Below, one piece after another: positions 50,147 through 58,585 of a stretch of DNA of 64,000 nucleotides. This DNA comes from Actinacidiphila acidipaludis. GTDB lineage: Bacteria; Actinomycetota; Actinomycetes; Streptomycetales; Streptomycetaceae. Positions within the stretch are counted from its first letter, which is position 1. Every line of letters begins with the position of its first letter. Below the pieces are notes generated by a model. It ran no database searches and was not told where the DNA came from. It saw only the letters and a program-made list of their open reading frames with translations. A program made the translations under genes and the position numbers. The stretch lies in contig NZ_JAINZZ010000005.1 of NCBI RefSeq assembly GCF_019890725.1, positions 186,001 to 250,000 on the forward strand, given 5' to 3'.

Positions 50147-51925
50147 ATGGTGGCCACATTGACAGCGGTGAATGTCGGGATGCCGAAAGACGTTCCCTGG
50201 CACGGGAAGACCGTGCACACCGGCGTCTACAAGCAGACGGTGGCCGGGCCGAGAATGGTGCGGCGCCTGAACATCGACGGCGACGGCCAGGGCGACCTCG
50301 GCGGACACGGCGGGGAGCAGCGTGCCGTGCTGGTCTACCAGCTCGACTCCTACCGTTTCTGGGAGAAGGAGCTCGGGCGCGACAACCTCGCACCCGGCGC
50401 CTTCGGCGAGAACTTCACCGTCGAGGGCCTGCCCGACGGCGAAGTCTGCATCGGTGACCGCTACCGCATCGGCGGCGCCCTGTTCGAAGTCACCCAGCCA
50501 CGGGTCACGTGCTACCGGGTGGGCCTGCGCATGGGCGAGCCGCAGATGGCGGCACTGCTCGTCGCCCACCACCGCCCCGGCTTCTACCTGCGCGTCATCG
50601 AGGAGGGCGAGGTCGAGGCAGGGCAGGACATCGTCAAGGTGTCCACCGGCCCCGAGGCCATGACGGTCGAGGAGATCGACGGTGTCCTCTACCTGCCCGG
50701 CCACACCCGCGAGCAGGTCGAGAAGGCTTTGCGGATCCCGGCCCTCAGCCCGGGCTGGCAAGGTTCCATGCGGACCCTTCTGGACCAGGACGACAAGCAG
50801 GGCACCGCGGGATCCTCCGGCAGCGCCGGCCTCAACGCCGCAGCCTCCGCACCACCGCCTGCCTGGCCCGGCTTCCGCCCGCTGACCGTGACAGACATCC
50901 AGCCCGAGAGCCGCAGTGTCTTCTCCCTGTACCTGGCCGCCGCCGACGGAGCAGACCTTCCAGCCGCGCTGCCGGGCCAGTTCATCACCGTCAAGGTTCA
51001 GCCCGAAGGAGAGGCACCACCGCTCATCCGCAGCTACTCGTTGTCCGGCGAGCCCGGCACCGGCACCTACCGGATCAGCGTCAAGGTCGAACCCCACGGC
51101 GCCGCCAGCAATCAGCTGAAAGCGCACCTTCGCGTCGGCGACGGCCTGGAGGCCGCAGCGCCCCGCGGCACGTTCTGCCTGACCGACGGGGACAACCCCG
51201 TGGTGTTGCTGTCCGCAGGTGTGGGCGCAACTCCGGTCCTGGCGATGCTGCACGCGCTCGCCCGCGACCGCTCCACCCGCCAGGTGTGGTGGCTGCACGG
51301 CGCCCGTGACGGCACCGAGCACCCCTTCGCCCAGGAAAGCCGCGACTTGATCGAAGGACTCCCTCACGCACGGTCGACCGTGTGTTACAGCAGCCCCACC
51401 GCCGACGACCGGCCGGGCGTCGACTACGCCGCAGCCGGCCGGCTGTCGCCCGACCTCGTCCGCGGGCTCGGCGTGCCGACCGACGCCGACGCGTACCTGT
51501 GCGGACCCGCCGCCTTCATGGACGGCGTCACCGCCGCGCTCGTCGACTACGGCCTCGACGCCGCGCACGTCCACACCGAGATCTTCGGCTCGGGCGCGGC
51601 CGTCACCCCGGGAATCAAGGGCGGCGCGGCGGCGCCCGCACCGCACCAGCCCTCAGGCCCGGCAGGCTCGGGCCCGCAGGTGACCTTCGCGCGCAGCGGC
51701 ATCAACGTCCCCTGGAACGACACTCAGGAATCGCTGCTCGAACTCGCCGAGGCATGCGACGTACCGGTCCAGTGGTCCTGCCGGACCGGGGTCTGCCACA
51801 CCTGCGAACTCGCCCTGATGTCGGGAGCCGTCGACTACTCCCCCGACCCGGTCGAGCCTCCGGGTGACGGGAACATACTGATCTGCTGCTCGAAACCCGC
51901 CGGAGAGGTCGTCCTGGACCTGTAG
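50147..51925 (+). CDS. MOSC domain fused to FAD/NAD(P) reductase and [2Fe-2S] ferredoxin
   Basis: A 592-residue multi-domain redox protein. Residues 1-170 are a YiiM-like MOSC domain with its conserved Cys122 (QPRVTCYRVGLRMG), which can hold a molybdenum cofactor sulfur or bind a related ligand. Residues 240-480 are a ferredoxin-NADP reductase-type module: FAD motif RSYSLSG (295-301), AGVGATPVLAML (357-368) for NAD(P), and DAYLCGPAAFM. Residues 510-592 are a plant-type ferredoxin with Cys545, Cys550, Cys553 (CRTGVCHTC) and Cys580. Electrons should flow from NAD(P)H via FAD and the cluster to an acceptor, possibly at the MOSC domain. ATG 50147 has a GAGAGGT site. Confidence 0.9.
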   Translation: MVATLTAVNVGMPKDVPWHGKTVHTGVYKQTVAGPRMVRRLNIDGDGQGDLGGHGGEQRAVLVYQLDSYRFWEKELGRDNLAPGAFGENFTVEGLPDGEVCIGDRYRIGGALFEVTQPRVTCYRVGLRMGEPQMAALLVAHHRPGFYLRVIEEGEVEAGQDIVKVSTGPEAMTVEEIDGVLYLPGHTREQVEKALRIPALSPGWQGSMRTLLDQDDKQGTAGSSGSAGLNAAASAPPPAWPGFRPLTVTDIQPESRSVFSLYLAAADGADLPAALPGQFITVKVQPEGEAPPLIRSYSLSGEPGTGTYRISVKVEPHGAASNQLKAHLRVGDGLEAAAPRGTFCLTDGDNPVVLLSAGVGATPVLAMLHALARDRSTRQVWWLHGARDGTEHPFAQESRDLIEGLPHARSTVCYSSPTADDRPGVDYAAAGRLSPDLVRGLGVPTDADAYLCGPAAFMDGVTAALVDYGLDAAHVHTEIFGSGAAVTPGIKGGAAAPAPHQPSGPAGSGPQVTFARSGINVPWNDTQESLLELAEACDVPVQWSCRTGVCHTCELALMSGAVDYSPDPVEPPGDGNILICCSKPAGEVVLDL

Positions 51926-52038
51926 GTCCGGGAGCGGCACGCGCACCGAGGCCGCCGACTTCGCAGAGCCGGCCGAGGTCGCTGAGGCGCTTCGGCCCGG
52001 CTCGCCCACAGCCCCGGCCCGCAGGATGGCGTGCGGCG

Positions 52039-52659
52039 TCACAGCCCCCGGGTGACCACCGCGAGAACCGTGTCGAGGGCACGGCGCACCTCTGACTCGG
52101 GCAGGTGCTGCAGCGGGCCGTCGACGAGCAGGGCGGCAAGCCCGTGCACGCTGGACCACGCCGCGTACTCCGCTCCCTCGCGGCGGCCGTGAGGCAGGGC
52201 GCCGGCGTCGACGAGGTCGTCGAGTGCCGCATTCAACTGCCGGAAGGGGTGATCGGCCGGCAGCTGCACCCCCTCACCACCCTCGGTCCCGGCCCCCACA
52301 CCCGCGCCGGTGAAGGCGGTGCGAAACCATCCGGGCTCGGCGCGCGCGAAGTCCACATAGGCCCGTCCCAGTGCGTTCAGCCGCGCCCACGCCCGCTGTG
52401 CGCCCGGCGGCCCGGTCACCGCCTCCGTGCGGGCCCGCATCAAGGCGCCGAGTCGGTCCATGCAGCGCGCGGCGACGGCCGCGACCAGCTCGTGGTGATC
52501 CGCGTAGTGGCGGTAGGCGGCGTTGTGGGAGACGCCGGCCTGCCGGCTGACCTCGCGCAGCCCGATGGCGCCGGGGCCGCCGGCTCTGGCCAGCGTGAGA
52601 CCCGCGTCGACCAGCGCCTGGGGCAGGTTGCCGTGGTGGTAACCCTGCTTGCCGGCCAT
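52039..52659 (-). CDS. TetR/AcrR family transcriptional regulator of the divergent exporter
   Basis: A 206-residue repressor. The N-terminus reads GYHHGNLPQALVDAGLTLAR, GPGAIGLREVSRQAGVSHNA, AYRHYADHHELVAAVA, the HTH of the TetR subfamily starting YHHGxLRxAL. The C-terminus matches a TetR_C-type ligand domain (AEYAAWSSVHGLAALLVDG). ATG 52659 has a GAGGAG site; the open frame continues 20 codons further without one. It is divergent from an MFS exporter with less than 100 bases between, so autoregulation and control of the exporter are expected. The ligand is unknown. Confidence 0.85.
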   Translation of the reverse strand: MAGKQGYHHGNLPQALVDAGLTLARAGGPGAIGLREVSRQAGVSHNAAYRHYADHHELVAAVAARCMDRLGALMRARTEAVTGPPGAQRAWARLNALGRAYVDFARAEPGWFRTAFTGAGVGAGTEGGEGVQLPADHPFRQLNAALDDLVDAGALPHGRREGAEYAAWSSVHGLAALLVDGPLQHLPESEVRRALDTVLAVVTRGL

Positions 52660-52745
52660 GGGATCACTCCTCGTGCCGCCCGATGTTGACGCTGTCCATT
52701 TTAGGTGGAACAGTGGCAAATGTACCCATTGTCAACATGCTGCGG
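52660..52745. promoter_or_regulatory. TetR-MFS divergent operator/promoter region
   Basis: This short AT-richer region contains TGTCCA...TGGAACA (52693-52711, imperfect dyad) and TGTTGAC...GTCAACA (52684-52737, wide dyad). TTGACG on the plus strand and TTGACA on the minus strand are both good -35 hexamers; AACAGT follows TTGACG by 17 bases. It is the probable target of the TetR product. Confidence 0.5.
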
Positions 52746-54304
52746 AGGCGATCGTTTCCTCCCCGCGCACCGTCCGCCCGTCCCTCGTCCTCGCCGTGGC
52801 CTGCCTGGCCGCGTTCACCATCAACCTGGACACCACGCTGGTCAATGTCGCCTTGCCTTCGGTGAGTCGCGAGCTTCACGCCGGCACCAGGAGCCTCCAG
52901 TGGATCGTCGACGGCTACAACCTGGCCTTCGCGTCTCTTGTGCTGGTCGCCGGCTCCCTGGGCGACCGCTTCGGCCGGCGGCCGGCCCTCCTGGCGGGCC
53001 TGGGCGGCTTCGCGCTCGCCAGCGCGGCGGCTGCGGCCGTGTCCCATCCGAGCGGCCTGATCGCCCTGCGGTTCGCCATGGGCGCGTGTGCGGCGGTCAT
53101 CTTCCCGACCACCCTGTCCGTGATCACCAACGCCTTCCCCGTGCGACGCGAGCGCGCTCAGGCCATCGGCCTCTGGGGAGCGGTGACCGGACTGGGCGTG
53201 GCGGTGGGTCCGGTCTGCGGAGGACTCCTTCTGGCCCACTTCGGCTGGGTGTCGGTGTTCCTCGCTCTGGTCCCCGTGAGCCTGGTGGCGCTCGCGGCGG
53301 CTTGGCGGATCGTGCCGGAATCCCGCAGCCCCGAAAACGCCCGGCTGGACCCGCCCGGCCTGCTGACGTCATCCGCAGCGGTCGGCCTGCTCGTCTATAC
53401 GATCATCGAAGCGCCCGCCCGCGGCTGGACCGCAACCCAGACCGCGGCGGGCTTCGCCGGCACCGCCGGCCTGGCGGTGGCCTTCGTCCTCATCGAGCGC
53501 CGGCGGTCCCGCCCGATGATCGACGTCTCGCTGTTCCGCACTCCCGCGTTCTCGGCCGCCAGCGGATCCGTGACCATCGCCTTCTTCGCGCTCTTCGGGT
53601 TCATCTTCCTGGTCACCCAGTACTTCCAGTTCATCCGCGGATACGGGACGCTGTCCACCGGCGTGCGCATCCTGCCGGTGGCCCTGTGCATCGCGGTCGG
53701 ATCCGTGGCCGGCGTCACCCTGGTCAAGCGCATCGGCACGCGTCCGGTCGTCGTCACCGGCCTGCTGCTGCTCGGATGCGGTTACGGTTGGATCGCCCTG
53801 TCGCCCACCTTCGTGGACTACTCCGCCATCGTCGGACAGATGGTCATCATGGGGCTGGGACTGGGCATGACGACGGCGCCCGCCACCGAGTCGATCCTCA
53901 GTGTGCTGCCTCCCGCCAAAGCCGGCCTGGGGTCGGCAGTCAACGACGCCACCCGGGAGACCGGTGGAACCCTCGGAGTCGCCGTCCTCGGAAGCATCTT
54001 CACGTCGCTCTACACCGCACATCTCGGAACCACCGGGTTCGCACACCTGCCGCCTGCCCAGGCGTCCGCGGCACGCGAGTCGGTTTCCGCGGCCCTGAGC
54101 ACGGCACGCGGTTCCCGTAGCCAGGACCTGTTGAGCGCGGTACAGACCTCGTTCATGGACGGCTTCCACACCGCCTGCGTCGTCGCCGCCGCAATCTGCG
54201 TGGCAGGCGCGCTCCTCGCGCTCGCTCTGCCGGGCCGCTTTCCGTCAGCCCCCCTCGTACCCCGCGCAAGGTCAGCCGCGCGGTCACCGGCACCTTCCCC
54301 GTGA
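52673..54304 (+). CDS. MFS drug:H+ antiporter of the 14-helix (DHA2) type
   Basis: About 540 residues with 14 hydrophobic segments. LDTTLVNVALPSV is the antiporter motif at helix 1, SLGDRFGRRPALLAG is motif A, and LGVAVGPVCGGLLL is motif C of antiporters. VNDATRETGGTLGVAVLGSI near the C-terminus is typical of DHA2 proteins. The start is unclear. Homology begins near 52780; a good GGAGG at 52744-52748 is followed at normal spacing by GTT rather than GTG or ATG. The nearest in-frame starts, GTG 52673 and ATG 52658, lie in the promoter region without ribosome binding sites. Either a start codon was lost or an unusual one is used. It probably exports a toxic compound sensed by the TetR. Confidence 0.75.
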   Translation: MPPDVDAVHFRWNSGKCTHCQHAAEAIVSSPRTVRPSLVLAVACLAAFTINLDTTLVNVALPSVSRELHAGTRSLQWIVDGYNLAFASLVLVAGSLGDRFGRRPALLAGLGGFALASAAAAAVSHPSGLIALRFAMGACAAVIFPTTLSVITNAFPVRRERAQAIGLWGAVTGLGVAVGPVCGGLLLAHFGWVSVFLALVPVSLVALAAAWRIVPESRSPENARLDPPGLLTSSAAVGLLVYTIIEAPARGWTATQTAAGFAGTAGLAVAFVLIERRRSRPMIDVSLFRTPAFSAASGSVTIAFFALFGFIFLVTQYFQFIRGYGTLSTGVRILPVALCIAVGSVAGVTLVKRIGTRPVVVTGLLLLGCGYGWIALSPTFVDYSAIVGQMVIMGLGLGMTTAPATESILSVLPPAKAGLGSAVNDATRETGGTLGVAVLGSIFTSLYTAHLGTTGFAHLPPAQASAARESVSAALSTARGSRSQDLLSAVQTSFMDGFHTACVVAAAICVAGALLALALPGRFPSAPLVPRARSAARSPAPSP

Positions 54305-54409
54305 CGCGACGCCTCGAGGACGGAGGCGCTCGGACCGACCCCGGACGCGGCGAGCACGATCACGAGCCATGGGACGGCGTGGCCCCAACACGCCCCGAGC
54401 CGAGGTGCG

Positions 54410-55717
54410 TTGAGTGTCACCGACTGGTCGGGGTGGTTCTATCCTGGCCAGGTGTTGGGGGAGACCACGCCGGTGCGGACAGGCAGGCGGGCGGCTGCGG
54501 CCCGCTGGCTCGACAGAGCGCTGACAGCCTCGATTTTCGGCGGCAGAACCGTCCTGCACCGATTCCTCCGTGCGGACTTGGCCAACTTCGACGGGCTCCC
54601 CTATACCGACGCGAGCCCACGCGATCGCCAGCGCAGAGCCGTCTTGTACGCCTCCCTTCGCCTACGCGGAGCCGAAGGGATCACACGGGCTCGGATTCGC
54701 TACAACGCGATCCTGTTCGTCGCCGTTCTGAGCACCTCGATCCTCATCGCGCGCTTACGCGACGCGATCGGCGACTACGCGCCTCCGCCCGTCAAACCTT
54801 CATCGCAGCAGACCGATACCTATCTGGGCCCTGTCAATGCGCTGATACTGGGCATAGGCATCGCCGTCCTGTGCGCCAGCGTGCTGCATCGGTTCCTCAA
54901 ACGCCGCCCCCGCCTCATTGCTTTCCCCTCACAGATGTGGGCAGCGCAGAGCACACTCCCCGGCCTGTCGGCCGCCCTCACCGCGTCACTGTCACAGCGC
55001 ATAGGCATCCACAGCACCTGGGGCTACTTCTGGAACGGCCTGGTCGTGACCTGGAATCTCCAACTGCTGTATCTGGCGATCACCGCCGGATTCGGGATAC
55101 CCGTCTCCTGGGCCGTCGCCCGCCGGTGCAGGCCGACGGACAGGCTGCTCCTGGAGACAACCGCCCTCGCGGCCGACGTGCATGCCCGAACCCGCCGCCG
55201 CCGAACACGGGAAGCGCCTTACCTGCTCTGCCGCCGCTTGGATCACCTGGCTCTCATGGCCGAACACGACCTCGTCCTCCCCTACCAGGGACCCCGTACC
55301 GTGCGCCGGGAGCTGCGGCAGCCCGCATTGCGCATCGCCGCCGTCTACCGCCAGCACCGCCTTCCACTGATCACCGCGTCAACTCCTGAAGCCGCGGACC
55401 GCGTCGTCGCCTCCCTGATGGCAGCAGCCGAAGCCCTCGCGACCGGAGACCGAGCGGCGCTCCTGGCCAACGCCCCCGATCACGTCAACGAGCGGAACAT
55501 CTTCCGTCGTCTCGTCACACGTCTATGGCCGGCCGCCCTTTTCGTCACGGCCGGCGCGCTCCTACCCCTGATCCCGTCGATCGCAACGCAGTCCGGTGTC
55601 GCCTCCAGCCTGCGTTGGAGCCTGATCGTCGCAGGTGTCCTGACCTTTGTCGCCGGTCAGGACACCGCAACCCGGATCGGCACACCACTGGACAAGGCAC
55701 TGCCCTGGCGAGCCTGA
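54410..55717 (+). CDS. Membrane protein of unknown function (435 residues)
   Basis: Four clear hydrophobic segments are visible: ILFVAVLSTSILIARL (about 101-116), VNALILGIGIAVLCASVL, GLVVTWNLQLLYLAITAGFG, and two near the end (LWPAALFVTAGALLPLI; WSLIVAGVLTFVAG). A large soluble part of about 170 residues, rich in Arg and Ala, lies between the third and the last pair. No family is recognised. It starts at TTG 54410, about 105 bases after the exporter stop; V15 is an alternative start. One Leu codon is TTA (54755-54757), a rare codon in streptomycetes that can make expression depend on the bldA tRNA. It ends PLDKALPWRA. Confidence 0.65.
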   Translation: MSVTDWSGWFYPGQVLGETTPVRTGRRAAAARWLDRALTASIFGGRTVLHRFLRADLANFDGLPYTDASPRDRQRRAVLYASLRLRGAEGITRARIRYNAILFVAVLSTSILIARLRDAIGDYAPPPVKPSSQQTDTYLGPVNALILGIGIAVLCASVLHRFLKRRPRLIAFPSQMWAAQSTLPGLSAALTASLSQRIGIHSTWGYFWNGLVVTWNLQLLYLAITAGFGIPVSWAVARRCRPTDRLLLETTALAADVHARTRRRRTREAPYLLCRRLDHLALMAEHDLVLPYQGPRTVRRELRQPALRIAAVYRQHRLPLITASTPEAADRVVASLMAAAEALATGDRAALLANAPDHVNERNIFRRLVTRLWPAALFVTAGALLPLIPSIATQSGVASSLRWSLIVAGVLTFVAGQDTATRIGTPLDKALPWRA

Positions 55718-56036
55718 TTCTCCCTGGCCAAGTCCTGCACCGCACCGGCGAAAACCGGTGAGCCGGCCTGCGCGGCGGCGTAGCCGGCGTCCTGCGCGGA
55801 CCCACGTCCGCAAGCGGCGCCGTGCTGGTGCGACGATGGACATGTCCTGGTTGTCCCGATGCATATTGTGACCGCAGAGACGGGTGTTGTTCCCGTGGCA
55901 CTTGGGGCATCCGTTCCGGTGCTGACCGGTTTCGCCGTCAGGCGGACCACCCGGCATCGGCCGGCCGCCGTCTCGACGAAACGAACCGACCTGAACCGAA
56001 CTGACCCGACCTGAACCGACACCAAGGATGGGCATC
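55718..56036. other. Intergenic region before the SDR gene
   Basis: About 320 bases. A minus-strand frame encodes a short Cys-rich string (NGCPKCHGNNTRLCGHN) that could be a chance zinc-ribbon-like sequence; it lacks a ribosome binding site, so it is not called. Just before the SDR gene, a small array of near-identical 10-11 base units, AACCGACCTG / AACTGACCCG, lies at about 55980-56020. Confidence 0.4.
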
Positions 56037-56972
56037 ATGAGGGAGTTCGACGGCACCCCGCGAACCGCCGCCTGGATCGTCACCGGGCCGACCTCCGGGA
56101 TCGGCTACCGCGCCGCGCTCGATCTCGCCGAGCACGGCACCGTCGTTCTGGTGGGCCGCAGCCCGCACAAGCTCAAGAAGGTCGCGGCCGAGATCAACGC
56201 GCGCCCGCGCGGACACGCCGTCACCGTCACCGGTGACTTCTCCGACCTCGCCAGTGTGCGACGCGCCGCCGCGGAGATCGTCGCCCTCGATCTCCCGATT
56301 GCGGGACTGCTCAACAACGCGGGTGTGTCGCCCATGGGACCAGCGCACACGGCGCAGGGCTGGGACCTGGCGTTCACGACCAACCACCTCGGCCCCTTCG
56401 TCTTCACCGAGGCGCTCGTCCCGCACTTACCCGACGGCGCCAACGTCGTCTTCGTCTGCTCGGCCGTCGAGGACCCGAAGCGCACGTCCGCGACCCTGGC
56501 CGGCTATCGAGGCGGCCGGTACATCTCCGCCGAGGCCGGCCTGCGGGGTGAGTGGCGGCCCGGTGGTTCGCGCCGGCCCGGCATGGACGCCTACGCCACC
56601 TCCAAGCAGTGCAACCTGGCGACGGTCCTGGAGTTCGCCCGGGAAACGCCCCGGCTCCGTTTCAACGCGGTCGAACCAGGCTTCAACCCGGGCACCGGCC
56701 TGGGCCGCGACGCCGGGCCCGTCGCCCGACTGGCACTGAGGTGCGTCGCCGCGCCGCTCGCGCCCTTCATCACCTACTGGAACACCCCCAAGCGCGCCGC
56801 CCGGATGATCACGCATGTCCTAACCGACTCGTCGGATGCCACCGGCGTGTACTACGACGAGAAGGGCAGGCCGATGCCCGGCTCCGACCAGGTCCGCGAC
56901 CCCGCGTTCGACGCCCGGGTCGTCCGTGAGACGCGCACGCTGCTCGCTGACATCGCCGGCCGGCCCGCTTGA
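56037..56972 (+). CDS. Short-chain dehydrogenase/reductase (SDR)
   Basis: A 311-residue SDR of the retinol-dehydrogenase/protochlorophyllide-reductase-like length. The cofactor motif is TGPTSGIG (16-23, with Pro in the usual GxxxGxG), NNAG is at 93-96, and the catalytic set is Ser142 (FVCSAVED), Tyr186 and Lys190 (YATSK). The C-terminal extension is typical of light-dependent reductase-like members. The substrate is unknown. ATG 56037 is preferred to 56028, because AAGGA is correctly placed only for the second. One in-frame TTA Leu codon (56427-56429) may make translation bldA-dependent. Confidence 0.85.
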   Translation: MREFDGTPRTAAWIVTGPTSGIGYRAALDLAEHGTVVLVGRSPHKLKKVAAEINARPRGHAVTVTGDFSDLASVRRAAAEIVALDLPIAGLLNNAGVSPMGPAHTAQGWDLAFTTNHLGPFVFTEALVPHLPDGANVVFVCSAVEDPKRTSATLAGYRGGRYISAEAGLRGEWRPGGSRRPGMDAYATSKQCNLATVLEFARETPRLRFNAVEPGFNPGTGLGRDAGPVARLALRCVAAPLAPFITYWNTPKRAARMITHVLTDSSDATGVYYDEKGRPMPGSDQVRDPAFDARVVRETRTLLADIAGRPA

Positions 56973-57117
56973 CCACCGCGGACCCCGCGGTCACCGGTCC
57001 GGTCCGACGAGGTCCGCCATGACGTGCCCGCGGGTTTCTGCGGTGGTCTCATCCCGCGCGGTCGGCAGTTCTGCGGGAGGCACGCGGGCCCGGGCTGTAC
57101 GAGGCGGTACCGACGAG

Positions 57118-57879
57118 CTACTCCTCGGGCTCCCAGGCGATCAGCTGCTCGAACACCCGCTGGTCGCCCTGGATCTTCACGTCGCTCAGCGTGAGGCGGC
57201 CCCACATCAGGAGGAGCAGCTGCTCGGCCGTGCCCGTGGCCGAAGCCGAGGCGGGCGCTGCGTCGTCCGTGAGGGGTGCGGGCCAGGCACCGGTGCCGTC
57301 CAGTGCGAGGAGCCAGGAGCGGCCCTCGGTGACGTGGTAGTGGATGGTGGCGGCCTCGTGCGGCCAGGCCACCGGGGTGGAGTTGCAGGTGTCGAGGAAC
57401 TCCGCCACACCGTCGATCGCCACGTCCGCCGGCATCGGTCGCACAGCGCCCGCCGCGAGCTGCGCGTCGTAGGTGTGCACCAGCACCTCGTGAACCCGGC
57501 GCCGGGCCACACCCCAGGCGTTCGCCGGTGACACGCCGGCGGCCCACCACGTCCAGCACGCGCGCTCCGGGCCGGCCTCGCGCAACGTGCTCAGCAGCAG
57601 CTCGTTCGATTCGGCGTACCAGCCCAGCAGCGCTTCGAGGTCGCGCGGCACCTCCCCGGCGTCCTTGGCCGGCGGAGCCTCGGCCGGGCCCGCGGCCACG
57701 ATCGCGGCCCACCAGCGCTGGCCCGTACCCAGGTGCCGCACCAGATCGAACACCGTCCACTCGGGGCAGGACGGCACCGGCGCGTCGAGACCGGGCGCGG
57801 CGGCGACCGCGCTCCGGAACGCGGCCGACCGCTCGTCGATCAGTCTCAGCAAGGCGGAATACTCAAGACGCTCTGTCAC
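57118..57879 (-). CDS. Maleylpyruvate isomerase family mycothiol-dependent enzyme
   Basis: A 253-residue protein of the actinobacterial DinB/MDMPI family. The N-terminal helical bundle carries CPEWTVFDLVRHLGTGQRWW, in which the motif with His in RHLG is one metal or mycothiol contact. RRRVHEVLVHTYDAQLAAG supplies the other His/Asp positions, and AEQLLLLMWGRLTLSDVKIQ is the C-terminal SCP2-like domain. Family members use mycothiol to isomerise maleylpyruvate or carry out related detoxification. The start is at 57879. The gene is convergent with the SDR gene. Confidence 0.85.
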   Translation of the reverse strand: MTERLEYSALLRLIDERSAAFRSAVAAAPGLDAPVPSCPEWTVFDLVRHLGTGQRWWAAIVAAGPAEAPPAKDAGEVPRDLEALLGWYAESNELLLSTLREAGPERACWTWWAAGVSPANAWGVARRRVHEVLVHTYDAQLAAGAVRPMPADVAIDGVAEFLDTCNSTPVAWPHEAATIHYHVTEGRSWLLALDGTGAWPAPLTDDAAPASASATGTAEQLLLLMWGRLTLSDVKIQGDQRVFEQLIAWEPEE

Positions 57880-58084
57880 ATCGCTTACCTATCACCCGAG
57901 CTCGGCCGACCACACCCGATTTTCCGTCGACCAGTTCGACCGCTTCGCCTCCGCCGTCCACGCCTTCGGTCGCGCCACGAACAAGCCTGCAACAGGATGC
58001 GGGCTGACCAGTCAGGAAGATTGCCGCCCACACACCGTCACCCGGGCTGCCCGCGCCGCTCGTCGTCACGGCCGACGGCCCAGG
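57880..58084. other. Intergenic region, no gene seen
   Basis: About 200 bases upstream of the maleylpyruvate isomerase-family gene and downstream of a possible small membrane-protein gene. It should contain the promoter of the former. No ORF or repeat stands out. Confidence 0.35.
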
Positions 58085-58309
58085 TCAGTCGGAAGACGGG
58101 GGTTTCCCCTCGTCACCTTTACTCTGCTCGCGACGCTTCGCCCGCACCCACACGAGGCACCCGACCGCGAACAGACCCACCCACCACGGACCGCCCGAAC
58201 CGCCCAGACCAGCCCCACCGTGGCCCCCACGCAGGTGGAAACCGCCGCCGCCCTCACCGTGGCCGCCACTGCCGCCCCTGCCCAGCACAAGACTTCCCCC
58301 CAGAATCAT
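58085..58309 (-). CDS. Possible small Gly-rich single-span membrane protein (74 residues)
   Basis: The frame from ATG 58309 encodes a Gly/His-rich N-terminus (LVLGRGGSGGHGEGGGGFHL), then a hydrophobic segment, PWWVGLFAVGCLVWVRAKRR, and a charged Lys/Glu/Ser tail ending KGDEGKPPSSD. The order, outside Gly-rich part, membrane helix and positive inner tail, is credible for a small membrane protein. The ribosome binding site is weak (GGTGGCGGA), and the opposite strand is also open, so this is a low-confidence call. The upstream frame to 58525 looks non-coding. Confidence 0.35.
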   Translation of the reverse strand: MILGGSLVLGRGGSGGHGEGGGGFHLRGGHGGAGLGGSGGPWWVGLFAVGCLVWVRAKRREQSKGDEGKPPSSD

Positions 58310-58585
58310 TCCGCCACCGTACGGCGCGACCACCGCCCGGCACAGCCCCACCACAGAGCCCGCATCAACCGTGCGCTGCCATGGGCGCCTTGTGTCTGCT
58401 CCCCGCCGGCCCCGGCCCCTCCGTAGCCGCCGCTCTCCGGCGGCAAAAGGGCCCGCGCCTCCCTGCCGGACGGCCGTCGCCGCCCACGGCCGGAACGGCA
58501 GCTCGCCCCTGCGCGCCTCCGACACAGGGACGCCCGGGCTTCCGGCACCTCGCGGTGGCCGGGAGCCCGGGCGGAGGCCCCGCGG

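Noticed and set aside
55562..56083. Zinc-ribbon-like short protein (CPKCHGNNTRLCGHN) on the minus strand
   Set aside because: The frame is antisense to the end of the membrane-protein gene and the SDR leader, and no start with a ribosome binding site was found.
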